This document shows, piece by piece, positions 26,404-34,103 of a stretch of 64,000 nucleotides of DNA (position 1 is the stretch's first letter; each line of letters begins with the position of its first letter). The stretch comes from Rathayibacter rathayi (lineage in GTDB: Bacteria > Actinomycetota > Actinomycetes > Actinomycetales > Microbacteriaceae): the NCBI RefSeq assembly GCF_004011095.1, contig NZ_CP028129.1:1860001-1924000 (forward strand), written 5' to 3'. Both the position numbers and the translations under genes were made by a program. The notes under the pieces are model-generated. The model had not been told where the DNA came from. It ran no database searches and saw only the letters and a program-made list of their open reading frames with translations.

Positions 26404-27629
26404 GCGGCAACGCGGTGAACGGCGCCCCGGTGAGCGTTGACGCGGTGTCGACCCCGACCCTGGGCGCGCTGCTGCGCCGCGGTCGGGTCTGGGCGGTGCT
26501 GCTGGTGATCGTCGGAGTCGGCACGCTGCTGCTGACCGTCGCCACCGGTGCCCGCGTGGCCGCCCCGGACCTCGACGTCGACAGCGCCACTCCGGACGGC
26601 GCCCGCGCGCTCGCGCAGGTGCTGCGCGATCAGGGCGTGGACGTCGTGCGCGCCGACGACCTCGGCTCCGCCCTCGCCGCCCTCTCCCCTGGCGCGACCC
26701 TCCTCGTCGACGACCCGGACGTCGCCCTCGACGAGACCCAGTACCGCCGACTCGCCCGAGCCTCCGCTGCGCTGGTGCTGGTCACCCCCGGCGGAGCCGC
26801 AATCGACGCCCTGCTGCCGGATGTCCGCTTCGCCGGCTCACCCGCCGACGACGGACTGCTCCGCGCCGAGTGCGCGCTGTCCGCGGCCGAGCGCGCCGGC
26901 AGCCTCCCCTCCGGCGGGACCAGCTTCCGGATCCTCACAGGAGGCGCCGTCGGCTGCTTCCCCTCGGGCGACGACGGATTCCTCCTGGTGAGCAGCGAGT
27001 TCCCGCAGGGAGCACAGGTCACCGCGATCGGCGACGCCGACCTGCTCCGCAACTCCACCATCGCCCAGGAGGGCCGGGCCGCGCTCGCGCTCGGCCTACT
27101 CGGCGGCGAGGACCGGCTGGTCTGGTACCGCGCGCAGGCAGCGGATTCGGCGAGCGCCGTCCCCTCGACCGCCGACCTCGCGCCGCGCTGGGTGACTCCG
27201 GCCCTCCTGCTCCTGGTCGCTGTCTTCGTCGCCTCCGCGCTGTGGCGCGGGCGCCGTTTCGGCCCGCTCGCCGTCGAGCCGCTGCCGGTCATCGTCCACG
27301 CGAGCGAGAGCGCTCGGGGCCGTGCCCGGTTGTACGCCCGCGGAGCGCTGCGCCCCCGCGCCCTCGACGCTCTGCGCATCGGCACCCTCCGGCGCACAGC
27401 CACGCTCCTGGGCCTGGCTCCGGCGGCCGGAGTGGACGAGATCGTCGCGGTCGCTGCCGAGCGTCTCGGCCGCGACCCGGCCACACTGCGCCGGCTGCTC
27501 ATCGACGATCTGCCGAGCGACGACGCCGCGCTCGTCACCGCCTCCGACAGTCTCCTGCGCTTGGAGAGCGCGCTGCGCGCCACCCTCTCCCCGACTCCCG
27601 CCCGACGACCGGAAGGCCCCTCCCGATGA
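26400..27629 (+). CDS. DUF4350 membrane-anchored protein
   Basis: 409 aa, TTG start overlapping the upstream stop. A first membrane helix at about 30-50 (VWAVLLVIVGVGTLLLTVA) precedes a ~190-residue exported DUF4350 domain (TPDGARALAQVLRDQGVDV, LLVDDPDVALDE). A second helix lies near 260-280 (WVTPALLLLVAVFVASALW), and the cytosolic C-terminus is Arg/Ala-rich. The family recurs between DUF4129 and MoxR genes in actinobacteria and may act as an assembly or regulatory factor for that complex. Confidence 0.85.
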   Translation: MSGNAVNGAPVSVDAVSTPTLGALLRRGRVWAVLLVIVGVGTLLLTVATGARVAAPDLDVDSATPDGARALAQVLRDQGVDVVRADDLGSALAALSPGATLLVDDPDVALDETQYRRLARASAALVLVTPGGAAIDALLPDVRFAGSPADDGLLRAECALSAAERAGSLPSGGTSFRILTGGAVGCFPSGDDGFLLVSSEFPQGAQVTAIGDADLLRNSTIAQEGRAALALGLLGGEDRLVWYRAQAADSASAVPSTADLAPRWVTPALLLLVAVFVASALWRGRRFGPLAVEPLPVIVHASESARGRARLYARGALRPRALDALRIGTLRRTATLLGLAPAAGVDEIVAVAAERLGRDPATLRRLLIDDLPSDDAALVTASDSLLRLESALRATLSPTPARRPEGPSR

Positions 27630-28621
27630 GCGATACCACCCCCTCCGCCCGGCAGGGAGCGCAGGTCTCCGACGACGACCTGCGCGTCGAACTCGACCAT
27701 GTCCGCTCCGAGGTCGGCCGCGCGGTCGTCGGCCAGGACGGTGCCGTCTCCGGACTGCTGATCGCTCTGCTCGCGGGCGGCCATGTGCTGCTGGAAGGCG
27801 TCCCCGGAGTCGCGAAGACGCTCCTCGTGCGCGCCCTGTCGGTCTCGCTCGGGCTCGACACCCGGCGCGTGCAGTTCACCCCTGATCTGATGCCCGGCGA
27901 CATCACCGGCTCGCTGGTCTACGACGCATCGACGTCCGACTTCGCCTTCCGCGAGGGCCCGGTCTTCACGAATCTCCTGCTGGCGGACGAGATCAACCGC
28001 ACCCCGCCGAAGACCCAGGCCGCGCTCCTGGAGGCGATGGAGGAGCGGCAGGTGAGCGTCGACGGCCGCACCCTGCCGCTGCCGGACCCGTTCCTCGTTG
28101 CCGCGACCCAGAACCCGGTGGAGTACGAGGGGACCTACGTGCTCCCGGAGGCCCAGCTCGACCGGTTCCTGCTCACACTCGTGCTGGACATCCCACCGCG
28201 CGACGTCGAGGTGGAGGTCCTCTCGCGCCATGCCGCCGGATTCGATCCGCGCGACCTTGGCGCGGCGGGCGTGCGCCCCGTGCTCGACGCCGCCCGGCTC
28301 CGCGCCGCACAGGCCTCAACCCGCCGAGTCGGTGCCAACCCCGACGTCCTCGGCTACATCGTCGATCTCGCCCGCGCCACCCGGGAGAGCCCGAGCGTCA
28401 AGCTCGGCACCAGCCCCCGCGGCTCGACAGCCCTGCTGGCCGCGTCCCGCGCTTGGGCCTGGCTGAACGGCTACGGCTCGATCACCCCCGACCATGTGCA
28501 GGCGATGGTCCTGCCGGTGCTGCGCCACCGCATCCAGCTGGAGCCGGAGGCAGAACTCGAGGGTGTGCGCACCGAGGCGGTCCTGGGCGGGATCCTGCAG
28601 CAGGTCCGCGTCCCGGTCTGA
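27626..28621 (+). CDS. MoxR-family AAA+ ATPase
   Basis: 331 aa from the ATG at 27626, overlapping the DUF4350 stop (ATGA). Walker A is GVPGVAKT, Walker B LLLADEINR, followed by TQAALLEAMEERQV and the sensor-1 region ATQNPVEYEGT. The lid domain ends at VRVPV. MoxR ATPases act as chaperones that insert cofactors or remodel partner proteins containing von Willebrand or DUF58 domains. The adjacent DUF58 protein is the expected client. Confidence 0.94.
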   Translation: MSDTTPSARQGAQVSDDDLRVELDHVRSEVGRAVVGQDGAVSGLLIALLAGGHVLLEGVPGVAKTLLVRALSVSLGLDTRRVQFTPDLMPGDITGSLVYDASTSDFAFREGPVFTNLLLADEINRTPPKTQAALLEAMEERQVSVDGRTLPLPDPFLVAATQNPVEYEGTYVLPEAQLDRFLLTLVLDIPPRDVEVEVLSRHAAGFDPRDLGAAGVRPVLDAARLRAAQASTRRVGANPDVLGYIVDLARATRESPSVKLGTSPRGSTALLAASRAWAWLNGYGSITPDHVQAMVLPVLRHRIQLEPEAELEGVRTEAVLGGILQQVRVPV

Positions 28622-28624
28622 GCC

Positions 28625-29932
28625 GTGCACCTCACCGGACGCAGCGTCCTCGTCCTCCTCGTCGGCCTGATGCCGGTCGTCCTGCTCGGCGGCCGCACCG
28701 AGGTCGCCTTCGCCGTGCTCGGGCTCTGGCTCCTGGTCTGGGCGGTCCTCGTCGGCATCGACATCGCGGTCGCCGGCTCGCCGCGCGCCGTCGCGCTCGA
28801 GCGGCGGGCGCCGGAGCGGGTGCGGCTCGGCGAGCGGGCCGAGGCGACCCTCCTGGTCACGAACACGGGGTCCAGGAGGATCACGGGGGTCCTCCGCGAC
28901 GCCTGGGAGCCCTCGGCCGGCGCTCTGGTCACACGGTCGCCCGTGCGTCTGCCCTCGGGCGAGCGCCACGCGATCGTCACCGTGCTGGAGCCGCGCCGCC
29001 GCGGCGAGCGCCGGGCGCTGCACGTCACGATCCGCTCCCTCGGGCCGCTCGGCCTGGCCGGGCGTCAGGCCACGCGGGCCGCGCCGACTGTCGTCCGGGT
29101 GCTCCCCGCCTTCCGCTCCCGCCGCCACCTGCCGTCGCGGCTGGCGCGGCTGCGGGAACTGGAGGGAGGTACCAGCGTGATGATCCGCGGGCAGGGGACA
29201 GAGTTCGACAGCCTGCGCGAGTACGTCCGGGGCGACGATGTCCGCTCGCTCGATTGGCGGGCGACCGCGCGTCGCCGCGAGCCGGTGGTGCGGACCTGGC
29301 GCCCCGAGCGCGACCGGCGCGTGATCATCGTGCTCGACACGGGCCGCACCTCCGCCGCCCGGATCGAGGACGAGCCGCGCCTGGACACGGCGATCGAAGC
29401 CTCCCTCCTGCTGGCCGCCCTGGCCGCCTCCGCCGGCGACCGGGTCGATGTACTGGCCTTCGACCGGGCCCGACGCGCTCGAGTCCACGGCGCCACCGGA
29501 TCGGAGGTGCTGACCCGCGTGGTCGACGCCCTCGCCCCCGTGCAGCCCCAGCTGATCGAGACTGATTGGGCGGCCGTCCCCGCGCAGGTGCGCACCCTCG
29601 CCTCCCAGCGCTCCCTGGTGGTGCTGCTCACCGCGCTCGATTCGGTCGGCTCGGCGGAGGGGTTGCTCGCGGTACTTCCGCAGCTCACCCGAGTGCACAC
29701 CGTCGTGGTCGCCTGCGCGCTCGATCCCGACGTGCAGCGGATGGCGGCCGACCGCAGCGACTTGGCCGCGGTCTACTCCGCAGCCGCGGCGGAACGCTCG
29801 CTGGCCGACGTGGACCGGCTCTCCGCGGCCGTCCGCCGCCTCGGCGGGGACGTGGTGCTCGGTAGCCCGTCCGCTCTGCCGCCGGCGCTCGCCGACCGCT
29901 ACCTCGCGCTGAAGGCGGCCGGGCGGCTCTGA
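28625..29932 (+). CDS. DUF58 (VWA-like) membrane protein
   Basis: 435 aa from a GTG three bases after the moxR stop. Two N-terminal helices (LVLLVGLMPVVLLGG and VAFAVLGLWLLVWAVLVG) anchor it. The DUF58 signature GTEFDSLREYVRGDD then DWRATARR lies near 195-220. A degenerate VWA fold follows, with VIIVLDTGRTS as the strand that normally carries the metal-binding site. It forms the client half of the MoxR-DUF58 pair. Confidence 0.92.
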   Translation: MHLTGRSVLVLLVGLMPVVLLGGRTEVAFAVLGLWLLVWAVLVGIDIAVAGSPRAVALERRAPERVRLGERAEATLLVTNTGSRRITGVLRDAWEPSAGALVTRSPVRLPSGERHAIVTVLEPRRRGERRALHVTIRSLGPLGLAGRQATRAAPTVVRVLPAFRSRRHLPSRLARLRELEGGTSVMIRGQGTEFDSLREYVRGDDVRSLDWRATARRREPVVRTWRPERDRRVIIVLDTGRTSAARIEDEPRLDTAIEASLLLAALAASAGDRVDVLAFDRARRARVHGATGSEVLTRVVDALAPVQPQLIETDWAAVPAQVRTLASQRSLVVLLTALDSVGSAEGLLAVLPQLTRVHTVVVACALDPDVQRMAADRSDLAAVYSAAAAERSLADVDRLSAAVRRLGGDVVLGSPSALPPALADRYLALKAAGRL

Positions 29933-29942
29933 CGCGCCGCGG

Positions 29943-30938
29943 TCAGCTGGCCGCGATGCTCCGCGATCCGGCCTCGAAGCGGTCGAGGTCACCCGTCTCG
30001 CCCGCTCGGGTGGCCCGGCCGCCGACGACGATCATGTAGACCAGGAAAGCGCCCAGTGCGAGCGCGCCGATCCCGATCTTGAGCCACCAGGGCCACGGCG
30101 CCGGAGTGACGAAGCCCTCGATCACTCCAGAGACCAGCAGCACGAAGACCAGGCCGATCGCCACCGTGAACAGGCTGCGCGCGTCCTCGGCGAGCGCTTG
30201 CCCTCGGGTGCGCGCTCCCGGAGCGATCCAGGCCCAGAAGATGCGCAGTCCCGCCGCCGCCGCGACGAATACGGCCGTCAGCTCGAGCTGCCCGTGCGGC
30301 GCGATGTAGAGGAAGAAGGTGTCGCCCTCGCCCGCGTGGAACATCACCGCGATCGAGGTGCCGAGGTTCTGCGCGTTCTGCAGCAGGATGTACGGCACGA
30401 AGATGCCGACGATCCCGAAGGCCACGCACTGTGCCGCGATCCAGGCATTGTTGGTCCACACCTGGCCGGCGAACGACGCAGCCGGATTCTCGGAGTAGTA
30501 GTCGATGAAGTCACCGCTGGCGAAGCGCCGCAGCTCCTCGTCATCGCCGAGTGCGGCGAGCAGGCGTGGGTCGCCGAGGATCCAGACCGCGTACAGCGTC
30601 GCCACGACCGCGGTCGCGAGGGCCACCACGAGCGTCAGCCAGCGGAGCCGGTACAGCGCCGCCGGAAGGGAGAGCACGACGAAGCGGGAGACAGCGGCGA
30701 GCGGCTCCGCGCGCGTCCCGGTCAGCCGCCCCCGAGCCCGCGAGAGCGACACGGCCAGTCTCGTGCCGACGGCCGTCGAACCGGCGGTGGAGGAGATCGC
30801 GGCGAGATCCGCGGACGCGGCCTGGTAGCGCTCGATCAGCTCGTCCGCCTCGGCTCCGCTCAGTCGGCGCCGGCGCGAGAGCTCGTCCAGGCGGGTCCAT
30901 TGCGCAGCGCGCGCGGCCGAGAGAGCATCGATGTCCAT
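29943..30938 (-). CDS. SpoIIM/DUF95-family membrane protein
   Basis: 331 aa from the ATG at 30938 (MDIDALSAARAAQW). The soluble helical N-terminus of ~100 residues is followed by about six membrane segments. NNAWIAAQCVAFGIVGIFVP and the NLGTSIAVMF loop are typical of stage II sporulation protein M-like proteins, which occur widely in non-sporulating actinobacteria next to RDD proteins. The pair here is divergent with only 55 bp between starts. Function in non-sporulators is not established. Confidence 0.88.
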   Translation of the reverse strand: MDIDALSAARAAQWTRLDELSRRRRLSGAEADELIERYQAASADLAAISSTAGSTAVGTRLAVSLSRARGRLTGTRAEPLAAVSRFVVLSLPAALYRLRWLTLVVALATAVVATLYAVWILGDPRLLAALGDDEELRRFASGDFIDYYSENPAASFAGQVWTNNAWIAAQCVAFGIVGIFVPYILLQNAQNLGTSIAVMFHAGEGDTFFLYIAPHGQLELTAVFVAAAAGLRIFWAWIAPGARTRGQALAEDARSLFTVAIGLVFVLLVSGVIEGFVTPAPWPWWLKIGIGALALGAFLVYMIVVGGRATRAGETGDLDRFEAGSRSIAAS

Positions 30939-30946
30939 CTCCTGAC

Positions 30947-30952
30947 AGGATA
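30947..30952 (-). promoter_or_regulatory. -10 element for the SpoIIM-like gene
   Basis: TATCCT on the minus strand ends 8 bases before the ATG; the mRNA would have almost no leader. A short AGGAG overlaps the same gap. Confidence 0.4.
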
Positions 30953-30993
30953 GCCAGGCATGCCGCTGAGGCCGAGCATCCGGGAGGAGCACC

Positions 30994-31833
30994 GTGGAGG
31001 AGCAGCGCACCGAGTTCGACGACGCGGACCTGATCACGGGCGAGGCGATCGCGCTGGAGGTGCCGGTCACCTCCTTCGTCCTCCGTGCGGCCGGCGCGAT
31101 CATCGACCTCGTCGCGGAGGTCCTGCTCGCGCTCGGCCTGTTCCTCGTGGTGATCGCTCTCTCCGGCGACGGCGGCCTGGACCCGGCCGCCTCGGGCGCC
31201 GTCGCGATCGCGGCCCTGGTCGTCGCCGTGGTGATCGTGCCCGTCACCGTCGAGACTGCCAGCCGCGGACGCTCGCTCGGCAAGCTGGCCGTCGGTGCCC
31301 GCGTGGTCCGCGACGACGGCGGGTCGATCGGCTTCCGGCACGCACTGGTGCGCGGTCTCACCGGCGTGCTCGAGATCGTGATGACCTTCGGCGGTCTGGC
31401 CGCCGTCGTCGGGCTGCTCTCCTGCCGCTCCCGGCGCCTGGGTGACGTCCTCGCCGGCACGCACAGCCAGCTCGAGCGCGTGCCCCGGGCGCAGCCGCTG
31501 GTCGTCGAGGTCCCGGAGCTGCTGAGGGACTGGGCGGTTACCGCCGACACCGCGCGCCTTCCCGACGCCCTGGCGCGCCGCCTGGCGCAATTCCTCCGTC
31601 AACGCCACGGAATGACCGAACCCTCACGCTCGCAGCTCGCCGCCGCGCTGGCCGACGAGACCGCGGGTCACGTCTCTCCGCTGCCCGCCGCGCCCGCCGA
31701 GGACTTCCTCCTCGCCGTCGCCGCGCTCCGCCGAGCCCGGGAGGAGCGGGCGCTGCGCCTCTCCGACCAGCGCCTCGAACGGCTAGCTCCGGTGCTCTCG
31801 AGCACCCCGCGCGGCTTCCCCGAACGGCCGTGA
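30994..31833 (+). CDS. RDD-family membrane protein
   Basis: 279 aa from a GTG with GGAGG 6 bases upstream. Three hydrophobic segments follow a short acidic N-terminus: RAAGAIIDLVAEVLLALGLF with the family Arg/Asp pair, VAIAALVVAVVIVPV, and GVLEIVMTFGGLAAVVGLL. The family motif GRSLGKLAVGARVV is intact. The C-terminal ~110 residues are soluble and charged. RDD proteins are proposed transporters or ion exchangers; the substrate is not evident. Confidence 0.88.
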   Translation: MEEQRTEFDDADLITGEAIALEVPVTSFVLRAAGAIIDLVAEVLLALGLFLVVIALSGDGGLDPAASGAVAIAALVVAVVIVPVTVETASRGRSLGKLAVGARVVRDDGGSIGFRHALVRGLTGVLEIVMTFGGLAAVVGLLSCRSRRLGDVLAGTHSQLERVPRAQPLVVEVPELLRDWAVTADTARLPDALARRLAQFLRQRHGMTEPSRSQLAAALADETAGHVSPLPAAPAEDFLLAVAALRRAREERALRLSDQRLERLAPVLSSTPRGFPERP

Positions 31834-31850
31834 ACGCCGACGCCCGGCGC

Positions 31851-32057
31851 CTACCGGGGCGTCGGGCCGTAGCGAACGATCTGCCAGCCGCGCGGGACGA
31901 GGAGCCGCCGATCGTGCTCCGCGCAGAGGTCATAGCCGTGCGGGTCGGGCGCCGGGCTGAGGGGTCCGACCGCCACCAGCGAGTCGCGGTAGTCGTAGGT
32001 CAGCGTGACGACGGCCTCCGCGCGGCAGCCCGTCCGCGAGCAGTGCCGTCCGGTCAT
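31851..32057 (-). CDS. DUF3499-family small protein
   Basis: 68 aa from the ATG at 32057 (MTGRHCSRTGC). Cysteines in C-S-R-T-G-C and Y-D-L-C-A-E-H-D, with nearby His, suggest a small zinc-binding fold. The sequence matches the actinobacterial DUF3499 group, normally found beside the metallopeptidase-like and DUF5719 genes as here. A much longer open frame upstream overlaps the divergent gene and is not used. Its role is unknown. Confidence 0.85.
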   Translation of the reverse strand: MTGRHCSRTGCRAEAVVTLTYDYRDSLVAVGPLSPAPDPHGYDLCAEHDRRLLVPRGWQIVRYGPTPR

Positions 32058-32075
32058 CGCCGCCCACAGTAGCAA

Positions 32076-32081
32076 TAGGCT
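32076..32081 (+). promoter_or_regulatory. -10 element for a leaderless mRNA
   Basis: TAGGCT ends 6 bases before the ATG at 32088, so transcription should start at or next to the start codon. Confidence 0.5.
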
Positions 32082-32087
32082 GGAGGC

Positions 32088-32546
32088 ATGCCCCGCGCTC
32101 GTCGTTCCACCGCTCGCGCGACAAGCGAGTCGCGCGGCGGTTCCCGCAACCGGCACGGCCGTGGGGCGCGCGGCCCGATCACGGGGCCGCACCTGCCTCC
32201 GCTCCAGACGCGCACCGACTTCTTCGAGGCGACGATCGGCTCGGTCATGGACTACCTCCGCGGGACGTGGCCGGAGGAACTCGCTGGGGTCCGCGTCGAT
32301 GTTGCCACGACTCCCGACGTCGACCCCGACCACCTCCAGGGCACCGGCATCGCGCGCTGGCGCGTCGACCATGCTGCGCGCCGCATCACGCTGTACCGCG
32401 TCCCGATCGAGCGCTTGGCGAAACTGCACCGGCGCGACGAGTGGCACCAGCGGATGGTGATCGAGAGTTACGTGTTCCGCGCCGTCGCCGAGCTGCTCGG
32501 CCGGGATCCGTGGGACATCTCCCCGGACCGCTACCGCCACCCCTGA
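32088..32546 (+). CDS. metallopeptidase-family (zincin-like) protein without HExxH
   Basis: 152 aa. The first 45 residues are basic and disordered. The conserved part (FFEATIGSVMDYLRGTWPEEL, ITLYRVPIERL, VIESYVFRAVAELLG) aligns with the minimal zincin family that sits next to DUF3499 in actinobacteria. The helix that normally carries the zinc-binding HExxH instead reads VIESYVFRA, so the protein probably lacks peptidase activity, as may be general for this subgroup. The ATG follows a TAGGCT -10 box with no room for a ribosome site. Confidence 0.8.
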   Translation: MPRARRSTARATSESRGGSRNRHGRGARGPITGPHLPPLQTRTDFFEATIGSVMDYLRGTWPEELAGVRVDVATTPDVDPDHLQGTGIARWRVDHAARRITLYRVPIERLAKLHRRDEWHQRMVIESYVFRAVAELLGRDPWDISPDRYRHP

Positions 32547-32600
32547 GGCGCCGCCCCCACTGGGTCAGGACCCACCGGAGGATCAGTTCCCACCGAAGGA

Positions 32601-34103
32601 TCAGTGCGAATACACGGTGACCGGCGACGACAGCGGCCCCGGCGGCACGACCGCGTAGGACGCGATTTTCCCGTCACCCGCGATCGAGACCGACGCCTGC
32701 ACCGGCTGCGTGCTGGTGACGACGACGGAGTCCGTACCGAGCGGAGTCGCGAGGGCCCCGTATGGGCTGAGCTCCAGCGTCCGCGAACCGCTCGCCGCCG
32801 AGATCACGACCGAGGCGATCGAGTCGCTGCCGTTGACGAGGTGCAGACGCGCGCCGCCCTCGCCCGTGTTCGCGAGAGCGAACGGCGTGGTGGTCGAGGA
32901 GCCGGAGGCGAACCAGGCGAAGTCGGTACCCGCGGAGCCGGTCGACGTCGTCCGCCCCGCCGCCACGATCGGCTGGTCGGCGCGCAGAACGACGCGGTAG
33001 GAGCCGTCCGCCAGGCCCGTGAGCGGAACCTCGCCGACCAGGCCCGCCGGGACGACCACCTGGGTGGAAGTGCCGGACCCGCTGGGATCCTCGTTGCTCA
33101 CCTCGACCGAGACCGTGCTGTCGGCGTCGCCGGGGGTGAGAATGCGCAACACCGGACTACCCGCTCCTCCGCTGCCGTCGTCGCTCGCGGTCTGGGTGGG
33201 GGGTGCGGTGATCTCGAGTCCGGCGATCACGGCGAGAGTGTCCGGGCCGGCCGAGGGGCCGGTGGTCTCGACACCCTCGGGGGTGAGCCCGGAGATGGCG
33301 CTGCTCTGCATACTGGCGGCGACCTCGCCGCCGCGCGCGGTCACATGCACCACGGGCTGGACGACTCCGGGCGCGAGGCCTGCGAGCGGGAGGGCGCGGA
33401 CGGCCCCGGCCGGGACGACGATACCCGTGGCGCCGGTGGCCTGGATCCTGCCGTTCTCACCGAAAAGGGTGAGGTCCACGGTCGCAGCGACCGCGCTCGG
33501 GTTGGCCAGGATCAGCACGGACGTGCGTCCGACGTCGGTCGAGCCGGCGACGAGCCAACTATCGGCTGAGGGTTCGGCGCAGGCTCGGGCCGAGAGCCCC
33601 GAGAGCGTGGCGGTGCCGATGACCTGGACGCTCACCCCGCCGGGGGCGGGCTCGGAGTCGGCGGGCACCCGGATTCCGGTGATGCCCGTACCCGGAGCGG
33701 CGATGTCGTTCTCGCCGAGAACGCTCGAGCCGGAGGTCGAACCGTCGGGCCAGAGCGCGGTCGTCGAGCCGTCTAAGGCGCGCAGCTGCTCCGGCTCGCT
33801 CGCGTCGATCAGGTCGCCTCCGCAGACGAGGGACCCGTCGGCGGCGACCGGGGTCACGACCACCCCTTCGGCAGCGCGAGAGGCCAGGGGCATCGAGACG
33901 AGCTGGGGAACGGTCACGGCGGCCGCGGCGATGACGATGCCGGCGACTCCGACGGCGCTGCGCAGGGCGGTGCGGCGCCGGTGCGCGGCCGAGGGGGCGC
34001 GCTGCGGAGTCGCTGCGGCGTCACGGTCGGCTCGGCGCTCGGCGCGGGAGCGGCGGGCGGAGGATTCGGGCATCTGCTTCTCCTGGTCGACCGGCTCAGA
34101 CAT
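32601..34103 (-). CDS. DUF5719-family exported protein
   Basis: 500 aa from the ATG at 34103, overlapping the preceding glycosyltransferase stop by 8 nt. A basic cytosolic N-terminus (ARRSRAERRADRDA) precedes one membrane helix (about 52-72, VGVAGIVIAAAAVTVPQLV). The rest is exported and consists of repeated beta-sandwich-like units rich in Gly, Ser, Thr and Val (LAGLAPGVVQPVVHV, TGLADGSYRVVLRAD). DUF5719 proteins are actinobacterial and always close to whiB2 and a large glycosyltransferase. They probably act in envelope polymer assembly; this is inferred. Confidence 0.85.
   Translation of the reverse strand: MSEPVDQEKQMPESSARRSRAERRADRDAAATPQRAPSAAHRRRTALRSAVGVAGIVIAAAAVTVPQLVSMPLASRAAEGVVVTPVAADGSLVCGGDLIDASEPEQLRALDGSTTALWPDGSTSGSSVLGENDIAAPGTGITGIRVPADSEPAPGGVSVQVIGTATLSGLSARACAEPSADSWLVAGSTDVGRTSVLILANPSAVAATVDLTLFGENGRIQATGATGIVVPAGAVRALPLAGLAPGVVQPVVHVTARGGEVAASMQSSAISGLTPEGVETTGPSAGPDTLAVIAGLEITAPPTQTASDDGSGGAGSPVLRILTPGDADSTVSVEVSNEDPSGSGTSTQVVVPAGLVGEVPLTGLADGSYRVVLRADQPIVAAGRTTSTGSAGTDFAWFASGSSTTTPFALANTGEGGARLHLVNGSDSIASVVISAASGSRTLELSPYGALATPLGTDSVVVTSTQPVQASVSIAGDGKIASYAVVPPGPLSSPVTVYSH

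Noticed and set aside
29943..31608. Extending the SpoIIM-like gene upstream to 31550
   Set aside because: The added residues run antisense through the RDD gene; the ATG at 30938 has a -10 box just upstream and gives the family's normal length.
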